Part shown: positions 16,626 to 25,134 of the stretch, piece after piece
How the letters are laid out: each line of letters begins with the position of its first letter
How positions within the stretch are numbered: position 1 is the first letter of the stretch
Source of the DNA: Sulfitobacter aestuariivivens
Lineage (GTDB): Bacteria; Pseudomonadota; Alphaproteobacteria; Rhodobacterales; Rhodobacteraceae
DNA: 64,000 nucleotides
Direction of reading: 5' to 3'
Assembly (NCBI RefSeq): GCF_014763045.1
Contig: NZ_JACTAG010000001.1
Coordinates: 1,550,001 to 1,614,000, forward strand
The notes under the pieces: model-generated
What the model was told of the DNA's origin: nothing
Database searches by the model: none
Seen by the model: the letters and a program-made list of their open reading frames with translations, nothing else
Made by a program: the position numbers and the translations under genes

Positions 16626-17032
16626 CGCAGACGTTTCCACGTTGCCTTGGCGCAGTCGGCCGCTTCGCAGGCACGCACCACCAGCAGGTTCCCCTGCAAG
16701 GTAACCCACGCCTCCGGATAGCGTTGCCCTTCGGTACCGCGCACTTCTCCTACAAAGCTGCCATCAGGTCGCGGTCGCAACCCCAGCAAAACCTCGCTGC
16801 TGACTGCATTGGACGGCGTGTCAAAACCCCGCCGGTCCTTCACGCGCTCCACCCGCCCGCACAACGCCCTGCCGCACCGCTTGGTGCGGATGTGAAAAAC
16901 GATCCCAGATCGATCTGGCTTTGTCTCCCAAAGGCCCAGGGGAATTTCCGTCTGGTCGTCAGATTGCGCCAAAGCTGGCCCCGCAAATGCGCCGAGGAAA
17001 ATCAGGACGAAAAGGCTATAGATCAGAGACAT
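16622..17032 (-). CDS. DUF2147 family secreted protein
   Basis: A 136-residue protein from ATG 17032; a GTG at 17080 would add 16 residues before the signal peptide. Signal peptide MSLIYSLFVLIFLGAFAG, cleaved near residue 23, then the DUF2147 fold: GLWETKPDRSGIVFHI, a Cys-containing pair (KRCGRALCGRV), and WVTLQGNLLVVRACEAADC, followed by a basic end. DUF2147 proteins are periplasmic beta-sheet proteins of unknown role, often found as paralogous pairs. It sits on the opposite strand between hisH and hisA, together with a second copy 243 nt away. Confidence 0.75.
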   Translation of the reverse strand: MSLIYSLFVLIFLGAFAGPALAQSDDQTEIPLGLWETKPDRSGIVFHIRTKRCGRALCGRVERVKDRRGFDTPSNAVSSEVLLGLRPRPDGSFVGEVRGTEGQRYPEAWVTLQGNLLVVRACEAADCAKATWKRLR

Positions 17033-17275
17033 TGCAAACAGATGGACAAAGGAATGGGCAGAGTGGCTGTGCAATGACACTCTAGTCGACCGCCCGCTGC
17101 CCGGGCAACCCCGTAGCCCAGTTCAACGGCGGATATCCCAGTCGGCCCTCACCCCCAAGCGGCCCCGTTTGCGTGAAACGAAACTCACAGGATGTAGCGT
17201 GGGTCTTTTCGAATGGCGCAGGGGTATCGCCCCCCTGCCCCGCTCTTCTCTTCAACGCAAGCGAATGATCCGCCC

Positions 17276-17665
17276 TTACTTGACCCGGCTCCAAGATTGT
17301 TTTGAACAGATCAAACCGCCTGCTACGCACCCAGATAGTTTGAGCACATTGCCCGACACCGTCATCTTCCCGATGTAGACCTTGTTATTCGACGGCCGCC
17401 AAACCTTGCCTTCATAAGCGCCGCCACCCTGCGGTACCATGTCAATGACCAGTGTCTTGCCGATGTTCTCGGACTGGTACTCACCGGTGTCATTGAACGT
17501 GCGCGCAATTGTGCCACAGACAGCCGCGCCACAGGGCTTCATGTTGACGTGAGCGTAGGCCCCGTCATCTACCTGTGTCTTCCACGTCCCTTCTGCAGGA
17601 TCGGCCGCATAGGCTGTACCCGCCAAAGCGACAACGGCCAAAGTGGTTGCAAAAAATGACTTCAT
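17276..17665 (-). CDS. DUF2147 family secreted protein
   Basis: A 129-residue protein. The ATG at 17665 is chosen because GGGAGGA lies just upstream and a signal peptide (MKSFFATTLAVVALAGTAYA) follows directly. The mature part matches DUF2147: PAEGTWKTQVDDGAYAHV, PCGAAVCGTIART, and KMTVSGNVLKLSGCVAGG. The paralogue at 16622 shares the same cysteine pattern. Periplasmic location is expected; the function is unknown. It is divergent from hisA, with about 138 nt between the starts. Confidence 0.8.
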   Translation of the reverse strand: MKSFFATTLAVVALAGTAYAADPAEGTWKTQVDDGAYAHVNMKPCGAAVCGTIARTFNDTGEYQSENIGKTLVIDMVPQGGGAYEGKVWRPSNNKVYIGKMTVSGNVLKLSGCVAGGLICSKQSWSRVK

Positions 17666-17803
17666 GATTGTTCCTCCCGAAATTTCAGTTGCCGTTAACC
17701 TGCGGGATTGCCCCGTGGTCAGGCAACCCTGACCTTGGGTCGCGTTGCATCTTGTGACGCAACGTGCATAACCGCGCGTGACCCGCATCAAAAGGCCGTG
17801 CCC

Positions 17804-18523
17804 ATGATCCTCTACCCCGCCATTGACCTCAAGGACGGACAAGCCGTGCGTCTCGTGCACGGGGATATGGATCAGACAACAGTCTTTAACGACGATCCCG
17901 CAGCCCAGGCCCGCACCTTCGTCGACGCCGGGTGCCAATGGCTGCACCTGGTAGATCTCAACGGTGCCTTCGCCGGCGAACCTGTCAACGCGGCCCCGGT
18001 TGAGGCGATCCTGAAATCCTGCAACGTACCCGCACAACTTGGTGGCGGCATTCGCGACATGGCCACCATCGAACGCTGGCTTGATAAGGGCCTCGCGCGG
18101 GTGATCCTGGGCACGGTCGCCGTGGAAGAGCCTGCCCTGGTCCGCGAGGCGGCCAAGGTTTTCCCAGGCCAGATCGCTGTGGGCATCGACGCGCGCAACG
18201 GCAAGGTCGCAACCAAGGGCTGGGCGGAGGAGACAAGCATCGACGCCACGGACCTCGCCAGATCCTTTGAAGACGCCGGCGTCGCAGCCATCATCTACAC
18301 GGATATCCTGCGGGACGGCGCAATGCAGGGGCCCAATATCGCCGCCACCGCCGATCTCGCCCGCGCAGTCTCAATACCAATCATCGCATCGGGCGGGGTT
18401 TCCTCATTGGCTGATTTGATCTCATTGCGCGACACAGGCCTCATCGCGGGTGCAATATCAGGTCGCGCGCTCTATGATGGCGCCATCGACCTGTCCGATG
18501 CGCTCGCTGCCCTCACCCCGTGA
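17804..18523 (+). CDS. hisA: ProFAR isomerase
   Basis: A 239-residue TIM-barrel protein, standard length. The catalytic Asp is in PAIDLKDGQ (residue 8), phosphate-binding loops are QLGGGIRDM (near 80) and IASGGVSSL (near 195), and [12 protein letters not shown] carries the conserved Asp/Thr. The enzyme opens the ribose of ProFAR in the fourth step of histidine synthesis. The ATG at 17804 is used; an upstream in-frame start would add 32 residues of non-conserved sequence. It is followed by hisF after 53 nt. Confidence 0.95.
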   Translation: MILYPAIDLKDGQAVRLVHGDMDQTTVFNDDPAAQARTFVDAGCQWLHLVDLNGAFAGEPVNAAPVEAILKSCNVPAQLGGGIRDMATIERWLDKGLARVILGTVAVEEPALVREAAKVFPGQIAVGIDARNGKVATKGWAEETSIDATDLARSFEDAGVAAIIYTDILRDGAMQGPNIAATADLARAVSIPIIASGGVSSLADLISLRDTGLIAGAISGRALYDGAIDLSDALAALTP

Positions 18524-18576
18524 CTTCAATGTTCCATAAATATGCATGCCACCCTGACACGAGGCGCTGAGGCCCG

Positions 18577-19338
18577 ATGTTGAAAACCCGTATCATCCCC
18601 TGCCTTGATGTGGCCGATGGCCGCGTTGTCAAAGGTGTGAATTTCGTCGGCTTGCGCGATGCGGGCGACCCTGTGGATGCCGCCATCGCCTATGACGCGG
18701 CAGGTGCAGACGAATTGTGCTTTCTCGACATTCACGCCACCCATGAGAACCGCGGCACCATGTTCGATCTGGTGCGCCGCACGGCAGAGCACTGCTATAT
18801 CCCATTGACTGTCGGAGGCGGGGTGCGCACCGCACAGGATGTGCGGGCACTCCTGCTGGCAGGCGCGGACAAGGTCAGCTTCAACTCCGCTGCTGTCGCC
18901 AATCCGGATGTGCTGTCAGAAGCTGCCGATCAGTTCGGCAGCCAATGCATCGTCTGCGCGATCGACGCCAAGACCACGGCCCCCGGAAAATGGGAGATCT
19001 TCACCCATGGGGGCCGCAAGCCCACCGGCATCGATGCGGTCGACTTCGCCCGCACCGTGACAGCAAAGGGTGCAGGGGAAATCCTGCTCACGTCCATGGA
19101 TCGTGACGGCACGAAAACAGGCTTCAACCTGCCCCTCACCCGGGCGATCTCCGATGCGGTCAGCGTGCCGGTCATCGCGTCTGGTGGTGTCGGCACATTG
19201 GATCACCTCGTCGAGGGCATTACAAAAGGGCATGCCTCTGCGGTGCTTGCCGCCTCAATCTTTCATTTTGGTGAATTCACCATAGCGCAGGCCAAACACC
19301 ATATGGCGGCCGCCGGCATACCAATGAGGCTGACATGA
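18577..19338 (+). CDS. hisF: Imidazole glycerol phosphate synthase, cyclase subunit
   Basis: A 253-residue TIM-barrel protein. The catalytic Asp pair is present: Asp11 in [11 protein letters not shown] and the second in VCAIDAKTT near residue 130. The phosphate loops TVGGGVRT and IASGGVGTL are intact. HisF condenses ammonia from HisH with PRFAR to give imidazole glycerol phosphate and AICAR. Its stop overlaps the hisE start by 4 nt (ATGA), so the two are translationally coupled. Confidence 0.96.
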   Translation: MLKTRIIPCLDVADGRVVKGVNFVGLRDAGDPVDAAIAYDAAGADELCFLDIHATHENRGTMFDLVRRTAEHCYIPLTVGGGVRTAQDVRALLLAGADKVSFNSAAVANPDVLSEAADQFGSQCIVCAIDAKTTAPGKWEIFTHGGRKPTGIDAVDFARTVTAKGAGEILLTSMDRDGTKTGFNLPLTRAISDAVSVPVIASGGVGTLDHLVEGITKGHASAVLAASIFHFGEFTIAQAKHHMAAAGIPMRLT

Positions 19339-19640
19339 CACTTGATGATCTCTACACGACGATCCTTACCCGCAAGAACGCAGACCCAGATAGCAGCTGG
19401 ACTGCTCAGCTGCTCGCCAAAGGCCCCGAAAAATGCGCAGAAAAGTTTGGTGAAGAAGCCATCGAGGCCATCATCGAGGCCATCAAGGACAACAAACCCG
19501 CCCTGACATCCGAGGCCGCCGATGTCCTCTATCATCTTTTGGTGATGCTCGCCGCGCGCGATATCCCCCTTTCGGACGTACTTACCGAGCTTGCCAACCG
19601 TCAACACCAGTCCGGCCTCGAGGAAAAAGCGACCCGCTAG
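19335..19640 (+). CDS. hisE: Phosphoribosyl-ATP pyrophosphatase
   Basis: A 101-residue all-alpha protein of the MazG-like superfamily, with the acidic motif [14 protein letters not shown] and [13 protein letters not shown] that bind magnesium. It removes pyrophosphate from phosphoribosyl-ATP, the second step of histidine synthesis. As usual in Rhodobacterales it is separate from hisI, which is not in this window. The start overlaps the end of hisF by 4 nt. Confidence 0.93.
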   Translation: MTLDDLYTTILTRKNADPDSSWTAQLLAKGPEKCAEKFGEEAIEAIIEAIKDNKPALTSEAADVLYHLLVMLAARDIPLSDVLTELANRQHQSGLEEKATR

Positions 19641-19644
19641 TCCC

Positions 19645-19693
19645 CTTTCATCCTTTTTGCAAATACCTTGGGGGTTTGGGGGCAAAGCCCCCA
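19645..19693. repeat. Extragenic hairpin element, copy 1
   Basis: CTTTCATCCTTTTTGCAAAT followed by ACCT (19645-19668) and then TGGGGGC-AAA-GCCCCCA (19677-19693). An inverted, nearly identical 23-24-nt block lies at 28505-28527 after mtnP. Similar blocks are, from memory, frequent between genes in Roseobacter genomes. The hairpin could help end the his transcript, although the U-run precedes rather than follows it. Confidence 0.5.
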
Positions 19694-19796
19694 TTAAGAA
19701 TAGACCGAATGCGGGCCTGCCCGCTCATCCGGAATCATACCTTTCTGCGTCAGCGCGGGGCTTCGGTCTGACCGCCGCCTGCCCGCCATCCGCACA

Positions 19797-19832
19797 AGAA
19801 AAAAGCGCCCCACGAACGATGCCGGGGGCGCA
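19797..19832 (-). terminator. Minus-strand terminator of a short transcript
   Basis: Read on the minus strand, GCGCCCC and GGGGCGC pair around a 13-nt loop and are followed by TTTTTTCTT. No minus-strand gene ends here; the only upstream frame is a short one starting with ATG at 19895 behind GGGAGG, and the hairpin falls inside that frame. This looks like the end of a transcript of about 100-140 nt, either a small RNA or a leader. Confidence 0.65.
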
Positions 19833-19979
19833 AAGGTACGGAACGAGGGACAGTAAGGTGATCGTCGAGGGTTCCGGCCCCGGCGTCATATTCATGAGGT
19901 AGGTATCCTCCCGCGCAAAACCAGTCATAGTCCCAATCTTGTGAACAAGACGTTAACTATGCGCGGAAAATTGCTCAGG

Positions 19980-20303
19980 TCAGTCAAAGATATCTTCAAC
20001 GACATCAAAGATATCTTCCGCCATGTCCTTGAAACGCTTGGAAAACCAGCCTCTGCGCTTGGATTTCTTGCGATACTTCTTCTGTTGATCTACCGGTTTG
20101 CGGGGCTTTGCAGCGTAGTGTCGCACTTTCGGCTGATGGGTGACTGCGGGCCTGGTATCCGGCTTTTGTGACGGCAACATCTTGAGGTTACGCAAAGGTG
20201 CCCCGCAACTGGCGCAGGCCAGTTCCTGGCGCCCCGAATTCAGGCGCAGCGCAGCCTTGCTGCCACAATGACAGCAGGTCGCGATTTTAGTCGGAAATGC
20301 GAT
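19980..20303 (-). CDS. Zinc-ribbon small protein with non-canonical start
   Basis: The minus-strand frame directly after rlmB, and in the same frame, encodes a zinc ribbon: CCHCG and then CASCG about 20 residues later, followed by a very basic stretch (KKYRKKSKRRGWFSKRFKD) and an acidic tail (DIFDVVEDIFD). CGGAGG is 5 nt upstream of an ATC codon (20303), and there is no ATG, GTG or TTG near it; the first TTG is at 20195, after both zinc knuckles. I therefore give an ATC start, 107 residues, with low certainty on the exact codon. The spacing to rlmB (12 nt) suggests coupling. No function is known. Confidence 0.55.
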   Translation of the reverse strand: MAFPTKIATCCHCGSKAALRLNSGRQELACASCGAPLRNLKMLPSQKPDTRPAVTHQPKVRHYAAKPRKPVDQQKKYRKKSKRRGWFSKRFKDMAEDIFDVVEDIFD

Positions 20304-20315
20304 GACGGCCTCCGT

Positions 20316-21092
20316 TCAAACGTGGTTCTTACTGGCATATAGGGCGATTGCAGCGGCATTTGAGACGTTGAGCGACCCAAATTTGCCCGCCGCGTCAATC
20401 CGTACCAGCGCATCAACGGTATCACGGGTCTTTTCGCGCAATCCCGGCCCTTCGGCCCCCAGCACCAGAGCGACGGCGCGATCTTCCTTGTCTGCCACGG
20501 CAGCCTCTACTGTCTGCCCTGCCTCCCCGTCCAACCCCAACACCAGATAGCCCATATCCTGCAGACTACGGATCGCATCGGCCAGGTTGCGCACCCGCAA
20601 ATACGGCTGACGCTCCAACGCCCCGCTCGCAGTTTTGGCCAGGGCGCCGGTTTCCGGCGCGGAATGATGACGGGTGCCTATAACAGCCGATGCGCCCAGA
20701 ACCTCGGCAGACCGCAGGATCGCCCCCACGTTATGCGGATCCGTTACCCTGTCCAGCAGGACCACGCGCGGCGCATCCTCTCCGATACACACATCTTCAA
20801 GCCGCCCCCAGTTGAGCGGTTTGACCTCGAGAACAGCACCCTGATGAACTGAACCCTGATCAATCGGCGGCTTGAACTTGCGGGGATCGATGATCTGCGG
20901 CGAAAGCCCCGAGACCTCAATTGCCGCGTCCAGTTTGGCGTGCGCATTGGGGGTCACCTGCAACGTAATTTTCTCACGTCGCGGGTTCATCAAGGCGTCG
21001 CGCACCGCGTGCAACCCAAACAGCCACAGCGTCTCGCGCGCGTCCGCCTTCTTGCCCTGCTCCTTGGCGACAACCCACTTTGGTTTTTTCAT
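20316..21092 (-). CDS. rlmB: 23S rRNA 2'-O-ribose methyltransferase, TrmH/RlmB family
   Basis: A 258-residue SpoU/TrmH-type enzyme. The ATG at 21092 follows AGGAGGC. An N-terminal substrate-binding domain (WLFGLHAVRDALMNP) is followed by the trefoil-knot SAM domain with motif 1 LDRVTDPHNVGAILRSAEV, motif 2 VALVLGAEGPGLR, and motif 3 SLNVSNAAAIALYAS near the C-terminus. RlmB modifies G2251 in 23S rRNA; assignment to RlmB rather than another TrmH is by the N-terminal domain and is likely. It diverges from the tRNA-Tyr gene. Confidence 0.9.
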   Translation of the reverse strand: MKKPKWVVAKEQGKKADARETLWLFGLHAVRDALMNPRREKITLQVTPNAHAKLDAAIEVSGLSPQIIDPRKFKPPIDQGSVHQGAVLEVKPLNWGRLEDVCIGEDAPRVVLLDRVTDPHNVGAILRSAEVLGASAVIGTRHHSAPETGALAKTASGALERQPYLRVRNLADAIRSLQDMGYLVLGLDGEAGQTVEAAVADKEDRAVALVLGAEGPGLREKTRDTVDALVRIDAAGKFGSLNVSNAAAIALYASKNHV

Positions 21093-21198
21093 GCAACGCC
21101 TCCTGTCGGTCCCGTGTACTGACATCCTCGCAGCAAGCCAAGGCACCTTGCTTTTGTGGTTGACGCCCCAAACCCCCACGTTTAATCAGCGCCGAAGT

Positions 21199-21282
21199 GG
21201 GCGACAGGCCGCAAGGTGTGGCAGGGGACTGTAACTCCCTCGCGGAGACGCACGCCTGGTTCGATTCCAGGGTCGCCCACCA
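21199..21282 (+). tRNA. tRNA-Tyr (anticodon GTA)
   Basis: Acceptor stem GGGCGAC pairs with GTCGCCC, discriminator A, and CCA is encoded. The anticodon arm is GGGGA-CTGTAAC-TCCCT with GTA in the loop, followed by a long variable arm (CGCGGAGACGC) as expected for bacterial tRNA-Tyr, and T arm CCTGG-TTCGATT-CCAGG. D stem GCC/GGC is present. Confidence 0.93.
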
Positions 21283-21527
21283 TCCCATCTCCCTATAACC
21301 ATCGACACTCGGCCGGCTTTTTTGACAGCTTTCCTTTTCGTTGGGTACGGGCCTGAAGGTCGCCCAAGATTTCACAATTGGCCTCGGCCCTGTGTCACAT
21401 GCCCTTTGACTTTTACAGCGAATGCTTGCTTCAAAGCGCGGTGACTGGCACTTTCTCCGCAAAAGTCTTTTCCGATGGACCGATGCGTCGACCGTTAGGC
21501 TTTGGCTTATCGCGACCCGGAGAGAGA

Positions 21528-23324
21528 ATGGAAAAAACGCTCGAGATCGCGCATGAGTTAACATTCGACCGCCCGGTCGAAGAGGTTTGGACGCTTTTGT
21601 CTGACTCTCAGCGCATGCATGTGATCAGCAGCGCCGGGTTCTCTCCTTATGAAGCCGAAGATGTCGTCACCGCGGACGGCTCAATCGAACGCGCAGCAGT
21701 CAAGTCGATTGGCCCCTTCAAGCTGCGATGGCGCGAGCGGATGGGTGAATGGGCCGTGCATGAGTATTTCAGCCAAGCCCGCCTGTTCGAAAGCGGTCCG
21801 TTCCAGGAACTGACAGTGCATGCATATTTTGACGAAAGTGATGGGAAAACGACCATCAAAGCGCTCTTCTTTGCAAAGTGGAGCGGTTTGCTTGGGTCTG
21901 CCCTTGCCCGGCTCGGTGTTCTTCATTGGATGACACGGCAACCTGTGATCGCCATGCGCAAGACAATGGCGGAATACGAGAACCTGAGACTGCCCGTCCC
22001 CCGGAGCGAACTGCATACGGTGTCGGGGCGCGCCAAGCAGCGGTTGGCGCAGGCGATGAAGGAGATCGAGAAAGGTCCGTTCGGTCAGGGGCTGACAGAG
22101 CCTCTCAGCAATTTTTTGTTGAAAGCCGATCCACATTCTCTGCGCCGCATTCGCCCCCTGAAACTGGCAGGTGCTTGGGCCGTGCCCGAACAGCATATGA
22201 TCGAACTCTGCATTGCCGCGCACAAGGCGGGTGTGCTCAGCATGCGATGGGCCATCATCTGCCCCAGATGCCGTGACGGAAAGGCCGACACGGAAAACCT
22301 CGCTGACGTTCCAAGCGGTGCGCATTGCACATCCTGCAACGTAGATTTCGACCGGGATTTCGTGAACAATGTGGAGCTGGTCTTCAGCCCATCTGCGTGG
22401 CTCCGGGCATTGCCAAGCGGAAGTTTCTGCATGATGGCCCCGGCGAATGTGCCCCACATCAAATGGCAAGAAGTCATCCCGCCAGGCCAGGTCGTCGACA
22501 AAGAATTGGATGTACCTCAAGGGCAATACCGCATTCGAACCGTGGAGGCCGGTAGCGAGATCATTGCAGATTATGATGGCCGATCCTGGGTTGGTGTCAC
22601 ATTGAACGGCGAGGCCGTTCAAAGCGATCCGGCACGGTCCGGCCGCTTGATATCGGTCCGCAATGTCGGAACGGATCCGCGGACGATCGTGGTGGAAAAT
22701 GCCAATTTCAGCCGGAACCGGCTCACGATCGGCAGGCTTGCCACCGTGCCCGCGTTCCGGGATTTCTGTCCCGATCAGTTGCTTGGCGCAAAGCAGACGG
22801 CAGGGATTGGTCAGGTCGCGATCCTGTTTTCCGACCTTGAAAAATCCACGTCCCTATACGAATCCATCGGTGATGCGTCGGCATACGCACTGGTTGTTGA
22901 GCATTTCGATTTTGTTGAGACGCGTGTGCGCAGGCATGGCGGTATCATTGTCAAAACCATAGGTGATGCGGTCATGGCCGCATTTTCCGACAGCGAAGCC
23001 GCGCTGAATGCAGCGCTCGATATTCAAAATGAGATCGGTGAATTCAATGCACGCGATGACCGCCCCGCACTTAGCCTCAAGATAGGCATACACGAGGGGA
23101 CGTGCGTTGCCATGCGTTCAGAACAAGGGCTGGATTTCTTTGGAGGCACCATCAACATGGCCGCGCGCCTTCAATCAAAAGCTGCCGGCAAAGAGATCGT
23201 TTTGTCTGCAGATTTGGCCCGTTCAGATTTGCGGACGAAAATTGCGCAGTACGACACCAAATGGGACAAAGCCAGTTTGTCCGGATTTGAAAAGCCCGTC
23301 GAATTCGTAAGACTGCACTGTTGA
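21528..23324 (+). CDS. Class III adenylate/guanylate cyclase with SRPBCC and zinc regions
   Basis: A 598-residue protein from ATG 21528 (GGAGAGAG upstream). Residues 1-150 resemble an SRPBCC/START lipid- or ligand-binding fold (ELTFDRPVEEVWTLLSD). The middle holds a DUF5939-like region with a four-cysteine zinc site, CPRC near 244 and CTSC near 268. Residues about 428-598 are the catalytic cyclase homology domain: VAILFSDLEKSTSL (metal Asp), KTIGDAVMAAF (second metal Asp), and GGTINMAARLQS. It should make cAMP (cGMP cannot be excluded), perhaps in response to a ligand held by the SRPBCC domain. No HAMP or membrane span is seen, so it is cytoplasmic. Confidence 0.88.
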   Translation: MEKTLEIAHELTFDRPVEEVWTLLSDSQRMHVISSAGFSPYEAEDVVTADGSIERAAVKSIGPFKLRWRERMGEWAVHEYFSQARLFESGPFQELTVHAYFDESDGKTTIKALFFAKWSGLLGSALARLGVLHWMTRQPVIAMRKTMAEYENLRLPVPRSELHTVSGRAKQRLAQAMKEIEKGPFGQGLTEPLSNFLLKADPHSLRRIRPLKLAGAWAVPEQHMIELCIAAHKAGVLSMRWAIICPRCRDGKADTENLADVPSGAHCTSCNVDFDRDFVNNVELVFSPSAWLRALPSGSFCMMAPANVPHIKWQEVIPPGQVVDKELDVPQGQYRIRTVEAGSEIIADYDGRSWVGVTLNGEAVQSDPARSGRLISVRNVGTDPRTIVVENANFSRNRLTIGRLATVPAFRDFCPDQLLGAKQTAGIGQVAILFSDLEKSTSLYESIGDASAYALVVEHFDFVETRVRRHGGIIVKTIGDAVMAAFSDSEAALNAALDIQNEIGEFNARDDRPALSLKIGIHEGTCVAMRSEQGLDFFGGTINMAARLQSKAAGKEIVLSADLARSDLRTKIAQYDTKWDKASLSGFEKPVEFVRLHC

Positions 23325-23337
23325 GACTGGCGGGACC

Positions 23338-23368
23338 GGTCCACTGCCGTTTGCAGCGGCAGTGGACC
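23338..23368. terminator. 12-bp perfect hairpin between convergent genes
   Basis: GGTCCACTGCCG and CGGCAGTGGACC pair perfectly around the 7-nt loop TTTGCAG, 13 nt after the cyclase stop and touching the stop of the convergent SDR gene. There is no long T-run on either side, but the position fits a bidirectional transcription barrier. Confidence 0.65.
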
Positions 23369-24138
23369 TATCCGGCAATGTATCCGCCATCCACAACCAG
23401 TTCCGCACCCGTCATGTATGAGGCATCGTCACTGGCCAGAAACAGCACCGCACGCGCGATTTCGCGTGGTTGTGCCAACCGGCCCATCGGTATTCTAGCG
23501 ACCCCAGCCGCAACGAATTCCTCAGCCTTGTCGCCAAGGCTTTCAAGCGCGCGACCGACAAGCGGTGTTTCTGTATATCCTGCGTGGATCGAATTGATGC
23601 GAATGGGCCACCCGCGCCGGGCGCAATCAACCGCCGCAGCCTTGGTTGATGATCGCACACCCCCCTTTGTCGCGGCGTAGGCTGCCAGATACGGTTCACC
23701 GACCATTGCCGCGATGGACGAGTTATTGATGATCGCACCGCCATTTTCCTGCATGGCACGGATTGCGGCCTGCATGCCAAAAAACACCCCTTCAAGATTG
23801 ACGGCAATCACGCTTCGCAGCTGTTGCTCGGTGGTTTCGTCAATCACGACAAAATCACCGCCGCCCGCGTTGTTGAACAAAACATCCAACCGTCCATGGC
23901 GCGAAACGATATCCTGAACAAGTGTTGTCCAACCTGAGGCGTCAGTCGTGTCTTGCCTGTGCGTCTCGATCTTCAGCCCTTCTCCAAGATCGTCCGACAA
24001 CGCATCCTCCAGCCCCGTCTTGTTGATGTCCGTGGCCACCACGATGGCACCCTCGGACGCAAATTCCATTGCAGTCGCCAGACCAATTCCACTGGCGGCC
24101 CCGGTGATTAATACAACTTTATCTTCAAAACGACGCAT
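23368..24138 (-). CDS. Short-chain dehydrogenase/reductase
   Basis: A 256-residue classical SDR. The NAD(P) motif is TGAASGIG near residue 13, followed by NNAG near 88 and the catalytic YxxxK in YAATKGG near 155, with Ser upstream (NNSSIAAM). A C-terminal TGAELVVDGGYIAG is typical. An acidic residue after beta-2 (VVATDIN) suggests NAD(H) preference. The start at 24138 (MRRFEDKVVLITG) is chosen over longer upstream starts because the fold begins there. The substrate is unknown; the gene is isolated between convergent and divergent neighbours. Confidence 0.88.
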   Translation of the reverse strand: MRRFEDKVVLITGAASGIGLATAMEFASEGAIVVATDINKTGLEDALSDDLGEGLKIETHRQDTTDASGWTTLVQDIVSRHGRLDVLFNNAGGGDFVVIDETTEQQLRSVIAVNLEGVFFGMQAAIRAMQENGGAIINNSSIAAMVGEPYLAAYAATKGGVRSSTKAAAVDCARRGWPIRINSIHAGYTETPLVGRALESLGDKAEEFVAAGVARIPMGRLAQPREIARAVLFLASDDASYMTGAELVVDGGYIAG

Positions 24139-24535
24139 CTGCTTATCCAATCTATTCTGTGTCTCAGGCCTGAGCTGGGCATGGTAGCCCATTAAATTGA
24201 CTCCAGCGGTTTGGATCAAAGTCAAGTGCGCAGCATCGCAGAACACAATGAGGCAGCTCCGAACAAGATCCCCATTTTCAACCAATAGTTGGATTGATTT
24301 GACCGCTCAGTTCACGGATGGCGGCGCTTTTTGAGCCTGCGGATAAGGCCCGCGCTGCACCTTTTGCGCCGTCCGCTGCAACCGCCAAGCAGTGATCCGA
24401 TCGGAAGCGCCCTTCACACTTCTGCCAATCAACCAACTCGCAGCAATGGGCTGATGGGCGCCAGACATGTCTCGACAATGGTGCCCATTCGGTGTGTCGT
24501 GTGATCGAAACGAATAGGATACTTAGGCCAGGCCA
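24139..24535. other. 397-nt intergenic region
   Basis: This region lies between the divergent SDR gene and the P-loop kinase gene. It should hold both promoters. A minus-strand frame (24278-24595) runs through most of it but has no ribosome site or recognisable domain and overlaps the kinase start, so it is not called. Confidence 0.4.
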
Positions 24536-25048
24536 ATGTCGCGGATTGCAATTTTGGGAAACACGGCTGGTGGGAAATCCACGCTGGCAAGGCACCTCGC
24601 TAAAACCCGTAATCTACCGCACATCGAGATAGATAAAATCTACTGGATGCCAGACTGGACCACGGTGCCATCAGACATCTACGAACAGCGTCATGGTGCC
24701 GCTATTGAAAGACCTGAGTGGATCATCGACGGCGGCGGGGACCTGGCATCCGTTCAAATGCGCGTTGATCGTGCGACCGAATTGATCTTGATAGATTTTC
24801 CGCTTTGGGTTCACTTCTGGCGCGCGGCAGAGCGGCAAATGGCTTGGGCAAACGGCACCCTTCAACATCCCCCGGGGGGTGGACAGCAGATGCCGCCTAC
24901 AGGTCGTTTGTTCGAAATCATCTGGGACGTGGATCGGGAATGGATGCCGATCCTTCGCAATCTCTGTGACACGCATGAGGCCCTTGGCAAGTGCGTCGTT
25001 CGCTTGACATCACCAGATGACCTAGACGCCTTCATTGAGTCTGGCTAA
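24536..25048 (+). CDS. P-loop nucleoside kinase-like protein (FlaR/adenylate kinase-like)
   Basis: A 170-residue protein with Walker A GNTAGGKST at residues 8-16, then HIEIDKIYWMPDW (a conserved Asp/Tyr-Trp motif of the FlaR-like kinase family), and ILIDFPLWVHFWRAAER, where family members have a Walker B-like Asp followed by a phosphate-binding Arg. Length and motifs fit the small family once called DNA topology modulation protein; the real substrate is unknown. The ATG at 24536 overlaps nothing; its C-terminal segment (KCVVRLTSPDDLDAFI) is the typical end. Confidence 0.75.
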   Translation: MSRIAILGNTAGGKSTLARHLAKTRNLPHIEIDKIYWMPDWTTVPSDIYEQRHGAAIERPEWIIDGGGDLASVQMRVDRATELILIDFPLWVHFWRAAERQMAWANGTLQHPPGGGQQMPPTGRLFEIIWDVDREWMPILRNLCDTHEALGKCVVRLTSPDDLDAFIESG

Positions 25049-25134
25049 TTGGCGGGGTCTGGACTGAACCAAAGTAGTTGAAAGTGAACCTCTCTCGCTT
25101 GGCACACCTGGGTCCCTTCTCAGGGACCTTCTTA

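Noticed and set aside
24278..24595. Minus-strand frame of 105 codons upstream of the kinase gene
   Set aside because: It overlaps the kinase start, has no ribosome site and no recognisable domain.
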